A stretch of DNA of 64,000 nucleotides from Culex pipiens pallens (taxonomy: Eukaryota > Arthropoda > Insecta > Diptera > Culicidae), in NCBI RefSeq assembly GCF_016801865.2, contig NC_068939.1, forward strand, positions 72,964,100 through 73,028,099, written 5' to 3'. Of the stretch, positions 58,340 through 64,000 are shown piece after piece (position 1 is the stretch's first letter; each line of letters starts with the position of its first letter). The notes beneath the pieces were generated by a model, which saw only the letters and a program-made list of their open reading frames with translations, was not told the origin of the DNA and did no database searches. The translations under genes were made by a program, and so were the position numbers.

Positions 58340-60213
58340 ACCCTCAATCACAGCAGAGCAGTTCTCTACGGAATCGGTCTTTTTTCTTTAATTTTAATTT
58401 TTGTATTTTTTAATCCGTCTGAAACTTTTTTGGTGCCTTCGGAATGCCCAAAGAAGCCATTTTGCATCATTAGTTTGTCCATATAATTTTCCATACAAAT
58501 TTGGCAGCTGTCCATACAAAAATGATGTATGAAAATTCAAAAATCTGTATCTTTTGAAGGAATTTTTTGATCGATTTGGTGTCTTCGGCAAAGTTGTAGG
58601 TACGGATACGGACTACACTGGAAAAAAATAATACACGGTAAAAAAAATTTGGTGATTTTTTTATTTAACTTTTTATCACTAAAACTTGATTTGCAAAAAA
58701 AAAAAACACTATTTTTAATTTTTTGATATGTTTTAGAGGACGAGTTATGAATTTTTTAATCATTACTGATTTTTTCAAAAAATCGAAATTTAGGTCGCAA
58801 AAATTTTTCAACTTAATTTTTCGATGTAAAATTGAATTTGCAATCAAAAAGTAATTTAGTGAAATTTTCTTAAAATGCACCGTTTTCAAGTTATAGCCAT
58901 TTTTATGTAACTTTTTTAAAAATAGTCGCAGTTTTTCAATTTTTTAAATTAGTGCACATGTTTGCCCACTTTTGAAAAAAATATTTTTGAAAAGCTGAGA
59001 AAATTCTCTATATTTTGTTTCTATTTCTTTGTTGATACGACCTTTAGTTGCTGAGATATTGCAATGCAAAGGTTTAAAAACAGGAAAATTGATGTTTTTT
59101 AAGTCTCACCCAAACAGCCCACCATTTTTGAATGTCGATATCTCAGCAACTAATGGTCCGATTTTAAATGTTAAAATATGAAACATATGTGAAATTTTCC
59201 GATCTTTTCGAAAACAATACTTTCAAAATTTTCAATTCAATACTAACATTTTTAAAGGGCGTAATTTTGAATGTTAGGCCTTTTTGAAATGTTAGTCTTG
59301 ATTTGAAAATTTTGAAAATATTGTTTTCGAAAAGATCGGAAAATTTCACAAATGTTTCATATTTTAACATTGAAAATCAGACCATTAGTTGCTGAGATAT
59401 CGACATTGAAAAATGGTGGGCTGTTTGGGTGAGACTTAGAAAACATCAATTTTCCTGTTTTTAAACCTTTGCATTGCAATATCTCAGCAACTAAAGGTCG
59501 TATCAACAATTTTCTCAGCTTTTCAAAAATATTTTTTTCAAAAGTGGGCAAACATGTGCACTAATTTAAAAAAAGGAAAAACTGCGACTATTTTCAAAAA
59601 AGTCACTTAAATATGGATTTAACTTGAAAACGGTGCACTTTATCAAAATTTCAGTAAAGTACTTTTTGATTGCAAATTTGATTTTACATCGAAAAATGAA
59701 GTTGAAAAATTTTTGCGACCAAAATTTCGATTTTTTTTTAAAATCAGTATTGATTAAAAAATTCATAACTCGGTCAATGATTTTTTGCACAACCTGGAAA
59801 TTTCTGAAAAGTTGGCATTTTATGTCCTCTAAAACATATCAAAAAATAAAAAAAAATAAAAATAGTGTTTTTTTTTGCAAATCAAGTTTTAGTGATAAAA
59901 AGTTAAATAAAAAAATCACCAAATTTTTTTTACCGTGTTTTTTTTCCAGTATAGTCCGTATCCATACCTACAACTTTGCTGAAGACACCAAATCGATCAA
60001 AAAATTCTTTCAAAAGATACAGATTTTTGAATTTTCATACATAATTTTTGTATGGACAGCTGCCAAATTTGTATGGAAAATTATATGGACAAACTAATGA
60101 TGCAAAATGGCTTCTTTGGGCATACCGAAGGCACCAAAAAAGTTTCAGCCGGATTAAAAAATACAAAAAAAAATCGAATGACCGAAATCTCAGAGAATTG
60201 CTCAGCATTAAAC
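58340..60213. mobile_element. Foldback element FB2, complete copy (about 1.9 kb)
   Basis: Arms of about 900 bp in inverted orientation meet near 59260. The left end is GAGCAGTTCTCTACGGAATC and the right end has GAGAATTGCTCAG. Landmark sequences are CATCATTAGTTTGTCCATAT, TTGGTGTCTTCGGCAAAGTT and GAGATAT(T/C)G(C/A)(A/C)AT. A 157-codon frame across 59624-60097 lies wholly inside an arm and is low-complexity. Fragments of the family occur near 2950, 21880, 33850, 42640, 44860 and 53690. Confidence 0.8.
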
Positions 60214-60336
60214 AAATATTTATTTCAAAGTTTGATTATTTTTACAACCGGATTGTTCCTTGGTTGCTGTGCACTCTTATTCTATTTAATTTTTGCAAAA
60301 TAGTTAATTAAACCTCGTTTTTTCTGGGAAATTGTA

Positions 60337-60554
60337 CACAGAAAAAAATAATGTAAATTTGGAAGCTTTAATTTTGGAAGGTTGAATATTACCTCTTTTA
60401 TGATGTAATTTTACCTCAATTTAGACTGAAAAAGTGACATTACAACAGAAAAGTGGTAAAATTACACATTTCCAGAGGTAAAATTTCACCTTTTTTCTGA
60501 CATAAAAGATGTACCCCTTCCCAGATGTACTATTACCATGATTTTTTTTCTGTG
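60337..60554. mobile_element. 218-bp TA-flanked MITE (CACAGAAAAAAAT ends)
   Basis: CACAGAAAAAAAT at the left and ATTTTTTTTCTGTG at the right are inverted, TA at 60335-60336 and 60555-60556. The interior has GGTAAAAT(T/G) motifs in both orientations. Tc1/mariner-type non-autonomous element. Confidence 0.8.
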
Positions 60555-61376
60555 TAGAGAAAACTCTACGGAATTTCGATGAACATGAGCTTTAAAACAT
60601 GTAATTTGAATATCAAAAGGCATTCAAAATGTTTTTCAAATTAAAAAATTTGAGTGTGGAAATGAAGCATCACTTTGAAAAATGCCTATCAAATTTTCCA
60701 TTAAAGTAATGTCAGTAGGGGTATGAAAAATAGAGCCAATACATATTAATGTTCAATGTAAAACAATTGCTTAGAGTGAAAGGGGAAGATGATGGATGAA
60801 TGAAATTTTCCAGAGGAATCGAGTTTTTGAATGCATAACTTAAACAACAAAAGTTATCCACTTTGCATACGATAAATGCGACGATAGCAAGCAATCTGTC
60901 GAGGTAAGAAATTAATTTTTAATAGGAGTTTGTTCAAAAAAGCCGTCATCAGTTTTTAGAGGACAAAAATAAGTTTTCAATTGGAACTGTTATCATGTGT
61001 TTTGTTTTTTCAATCACCTAAAACGATAAAAACCTAAACAAATAATGTCTAGAACACTTTTCCACAACCTACCACAAATAAATAAGATTGGCTAGATTCA
61101 AACAGTAATAGGACACCCCATAACGTGGTATTGCGTGTGTTTTTATATGCGATTACACCTGTTAATATGGATAGAATTAAGGAAGTGTTCGATTACCACG
61201 ATACAACATTGTTGCTAATCTTTTGCAAACAAGCTTCAATCACAAAAGTCCCACACTCTCTAGTAGAAAGGGGTAAATTTGAAACGACACACACACGCAC
61301 ATTCAACTCAACGCACTAATTAGATAAAGGTTTGTTTAACCCTTGTGTTCCTGGTTGCCTTTCTTCCTCTTTCTAG

Positions 61377-61514
61377 GTGGTGCTAACCAGCATGCACAAG
61401 TACCAGCCCCGGATACACATCATCCGGACGGCGGACCCGTCGCAGATCCCGTGGGCGGCCCAGCAGGCCTTTGTCTTCCCGGAAACGGAGTTTGTGGCCG
61501 TGACTGCTTATCAG
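61377..61514 (+). CDS. Doc: T-box transcription factor (Dorsocross-like), exon 3
   Basis: 46 codons of the T-box, continuing directly from exon 2 in phase 0: VVLTSMHKYQPRIHIIRTAD, then PSQIPWAAQQAFVFPETEF and VAVTAYQ. SMHKYQPR.H and FPETEF.AVTAYQ are invariant-type T-box motifs; the latter precedes the helix that sits in the DNA minor groove. Exon 3 ends exactly at VTAYQ, a common T-box splice position, with donor GTGAGT at 61515. The remaining domain (usually beginning N-(D/E)-x-I-T-x-LKI) should start in an exon beyond 64000. Together the three exons give about 165 residues of T-box. No defects are visible. Confidence 0.93.
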
Positions 61515-61590
61515 GTGAGTGATTGGTCGTGAATCAATTATATTTTCAGCTTTTAAAAATTGAATTCAAAAATTATTCAATCAAAGTGTA

Positions 61591-61634
61591 TTAGTGGCGC
61601 TTTAAAAAATGTGATTTTTTTAAAGCGCCACTAA
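61591..61634. repeat. Perfect 19-bp-arm hairpin 77 bp after exon 3
   Basis: TTAGTGGCGCTTTAAAAAA (61591-61609) is followed after 6 bases by its exact reverse complement (61616-61634). It could fold in the pre-mRNA close to the donor of intron 3, or be the remnant of a very small palindromic element. Confidence 0.8.
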
Positions 61635-62317
61635 GAATCCCAAATACCGCCTTCAGCAGGAAGTCGCCCTAGCCTAGATCATCAGTTAAGCAAGAACTCT
61701 TCAAAACCCCGCACCGCAAAATCAGTTTGATCGATAATACCAAGCTGAGCTGAGCTCCGGCGGTGGCTAAACCTTGCCGACAATTCCTCTGGATCAATGC
61801 GATAATCTTGCCTCAAACGCAAAAGTGCCGACGACGACGTCCTGTGCCTGTTCTGGCTGCCTGGCTGCCATGTTCTATGTCTCCGTTACATAATCTCCAA
61901 AGTGGTCATCAGATCAACGATCAAAGAGGTTCCCCCTGGCGGCATCTTTTCCATTGGGGTTTTTTGACGTCGTTGTACTATCTTGGCACAAGAGAAATTA
62001 CCATCATTACGGAATTGCAAGGTTATGTTGTCAGTTTATGATATCTTCTGACAGGGTTGCCAAAGCTTTGAACATGGCAAAGTTATTTCAAAACCCAATT
62101 CAATGCCCAATAACATAGGTTAGGTAAAGTTTCCAACATTAAAGATATCCTGCCTCGAAAGGTTACTTGGACTTTCCTAAAGTGTTCATAACTGAAGACA
62201 GGGTTGCCAGCTTGTCTAAATCATGTTTGAATATTAAATTTCATATCTAATGAGATTTTCAAGTCGATGACGAAAGATATAGTCTTCAAATTTTAAGGCG
62301 CTCATTAAAAATATATA

Positions 62318-63669
62318 TGGGTAATTCTCCGCCAACTCACACAGCAGTTGCCCCGCCCCTCTTCGATTTGCGTGAAACTTTGTCCTAAGGGGTAACTTTT
62401 GTCCCTGATCACGAATCCGAGGTCCGTTTTTTGATATCTCGTGACGGAGGGGCGGTACGACCCCTTCCATTTTTGAACATGCGAAAAAAGAGGTGTTTTT
62501 CAATATTTGCAGCCTGAAACGGTGATGAGATAGAAATTTGGTGTCAAAGGGACTTTTATGTACAATTAGACGCCCGATTTGATGGCGTACTCAGAATTCC
62601 GAAAAAACGTATTTTTCATCGAAAAAAACACTAAAAAAGTTTTAAAAATTCTCCCATTTTCCGTTACTCGACTGTAAAAAATTTAGGAACATGTTATTTT
62701 ATGGGAAATTTAATGTACTTTTCGAATCTACATTGACCCAGAAGGGTCATTTTTTCATTTAGAACAAAATTTTTCATTTTAAAATTTCGTGTTTTTTCTA
62801 ACTTTGCAGGGTTATTTTTTAGAGTGTAACAATGTTCTACAAAGTTGTAGAGCAGACAATTACAAAAATTTTGATATATAGACATAAGGGGGTTGCTTAT
62901 AAACATCACGAGTTATCGCGATTTTACGAAAAAAAAGTTTTGAAAAAGTTACTTTTTGCGTTTCTCTTTGTTTCGTCGTCCGTGTCTGTCGCGGGTGACC
63001 ATGAACGGCCATGATCGATGACGACCAACTTTTTCAAAACTTTTTTTCGTAAAATCACGATAACTCGTGATGTTTATAAGCAAACTCCTTATGTCTATAT
63101 ATCAAAATTTGTGTAATTGTCTGCTCTACAACTTTGTAGAACATTGTTACACTCTAAAAAATAACCCTGCAAAGTTATAAAAAACACGAAATTTTGAAAT
63201 GAAAAATTTTGTTCTAAATGAAAAAATTACCCTTCTGGGTCAATGTAGATTCGAAAAGTACATTAAATTTCCCATAAAATGACATGTTCCAAAAAATTTT
63301 ACAGTCGAGTAACGGAAAATGGGAGAATTTTTAAAACTTTTTTAGTGTTTTTTTCGATGAAAAATACGTTTTTTCGGAATTCTGAGTACGCCATCAAATC
63401 GGGCGTCTAATTGTACATAAAAGTCCCTTTGACACCAAATTTCTATCTCATCACCGTTTCAGGCTGCAAATGATTGAAAAACACCTCTTTTTTCGCATGT
63501 TCAAAAATGGAAGGGGTCGTACCGCCCCTCCGTCACGAGATATCAAAAAACGGACCTCGGATTCGTGATCAGGGACAAAAGTTACCCCTTAGGACAAAGT
63601 TTCACGCAAATCGATGAGGTGTCGTGGCAACTTTCCCCGATTTCATGTGAGTTGGTAGAGAATTACCCA
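62318..63669. mobile_element. Foldback element FB4, copy 2 (full length, 1352 bp)
   Basis: Ends TGGGTAATTCTC and GAGAATTACCCA are inverted with TA outside both (62316-62317, 63670-63671). The arms of about 620 bp match copy 1 (39648-40934) closely. The loop at about 62944-63023 is present in the opposite orientation relative to copy 1, while end-specific differences between arms are in the same orientation. Non-coding. Confidence 0.85.
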
Positions 63670-64000
63670 TATAAGAGTCATCAAAGTGTTCATAATTGAA
63701 GACAGGGTTGCCAGATCTTCAATGTTTTATTTTTCAATAAAAATAGAAACTAAATGCTTCTTGTGCCAAGCCAGCGCAACTGCTACGTCTCAAATGTGTC
63801 TTCCAGGGTCTTTAGCCAATATGAATGATGATCGCGCCTGAATTGGTCCACGATGTTTCAAAGCCCCAAGTTGTACTGACCGTGTCACATCACCCTAACC
63901 AAAATGCTCGTTCCAAAGATGGACGTCGGCGGCTTCTTTTAAGGACCAGCCGCCGCCGCCGCCGCCACTAATGCTCACTCACTGTGTTTGATCGGATTTG

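Larger units (their letters stand above)
54559..61376 (+). other. Intron 2 of the T-box gene (about 6.8 kb)
   Basis: GTGAGT donor and a CTTTCTTCCTCTTTCTAG acceptor ending at 61376. Phase 0 on both sides. Filled by repeats listed separately, with AT-rich DNA between 56612 and 57116 and 60555-61376 holding nothing recognisable. Confidence 0.88.
61515..64000 (+). other. Intron 3 (incomplete) of the T-box gene
   Basis: Begins with GTGAGT and has no recognisable downstream exon before the window ends. Unique GC-richer DNA lies at 61640-62040 and 63740-64000 (with a GCC-triplet run near 63950-63965), and a foldback at 62318-63669. Direct repeats containing GAAGACAGGGTTGCCAG (near 62196 and 63699) bracket the foldback. 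Confidence 0.8.

Noticed and set aside
59624..60097. 157-codon open frame, the longest non-array frame in the window
   Set aside because: It lies within one arm of the FB2 palindrome, is Lys/Phe/Ile-rich low-complexity sequence, and has no recognisable motif.
54291..61514. Assignment of the T-box gene to omb/bifid, midline/H15 or Brachyury
   Set aside because: The exon 2 segment CRFKFSGSQWVPAGGAEP differs from the residues typical of those subfamilies at the same position and resembles Dorsocross/Tbx6-group proteins; a tree with full T-box domains would settle it.
1..64000. tRNA, rRNA or snRNA genes
   Set aside because: No stretch showed a convincing cloverleaf with A and B boxes or known rRNA wording; a covariance-model search would be the decisive test.

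Overview
This is eukaryotic, AT-rich and repeat-rich DNA with canonical GT-AG introns, very probably from a culicine mosquito. Culex is my best guess, from the general look of the dispersed repeats; that is an inference, since no species marker can be read directly. There are no bacterial-style genes, rRNAs, tRNAs or CRISPR arrays that I can support.

The only host gene is a plus-strand T-box transcription factor. It spans almost the whole window and runs off the right end. Exon 1 (start codon at 4324, donor after 4528), exon 2 (54291-54558) and exon 3 (61377-61514) join in phase and encode most of a T-box DNA-binding domain. The end of the domain and the C-terminus must lie beyond 64000. Residues such as the CRFKFSGSQWVPAGGAEP stretch point to the Dorsocross (Doc)/Tbx6-related group. 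Exon 1 holds an apparent one-base frameshift just after the start.

The introns (49.8 kb, 6.8 kb and at least 2.5 kb) alternate between unique, GC-richer islands, which are candidate cis-regulatory DNA (about 3.6-4.3, 10.9-12.5, 18.8-20.5, 35.9-37.1, 41.1-42.1, 43.6-44.6, 53.8-54.2, 61.6-62.0 and 63.7-64.0 kb), and dense non-autonomous transposons. Many of these have exact boundaries and target-site duplications (TSDs): hAT-like elements with 8-bp TSDs (16533-17524, 25008-25262, 28869-31414), TTAA-flanked elements (73-1471, 7509-7916, 33229-33564, 46068-52787, 57117-57597), TA-flanked mariner-type elements, TAA/TTA-flanked elements with G-runs near their ends (8432-10251, 31444-35721), two Helitron-like copies, a gag-only LINE remnant with a 14-bp TSD (14775-15376) and a 1.56-kb non-autonomous retroelement with an 18-bp TSD (26463-28020).

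The most unusual object is the nested block at 45.9-53.0 kb. A mariner-like element is interrupted at TTAA by a 1.4-kb foldback, which is itself interrupted at ATTT by a 5.3-kb giant palindrome (46154-51460). The arms of this palindrome are built from a 47-bp tandem array and a 16/17-bp tandem array, each repeated in inverted order on the other side. A tiny relative (56001-56082) has similar ends and the same 4-bp target (AAAT/ATTT). Together these suggest a coherent, possibly undescribed, family of satellite-carrying DNA elements. Other points of interest are a histone-H3-like fragment with a TATA-like promoter inside a transposon, subterminal G-run modules in direct orientation within inverted termini, and a foldback whose loop is flipped between two copies.
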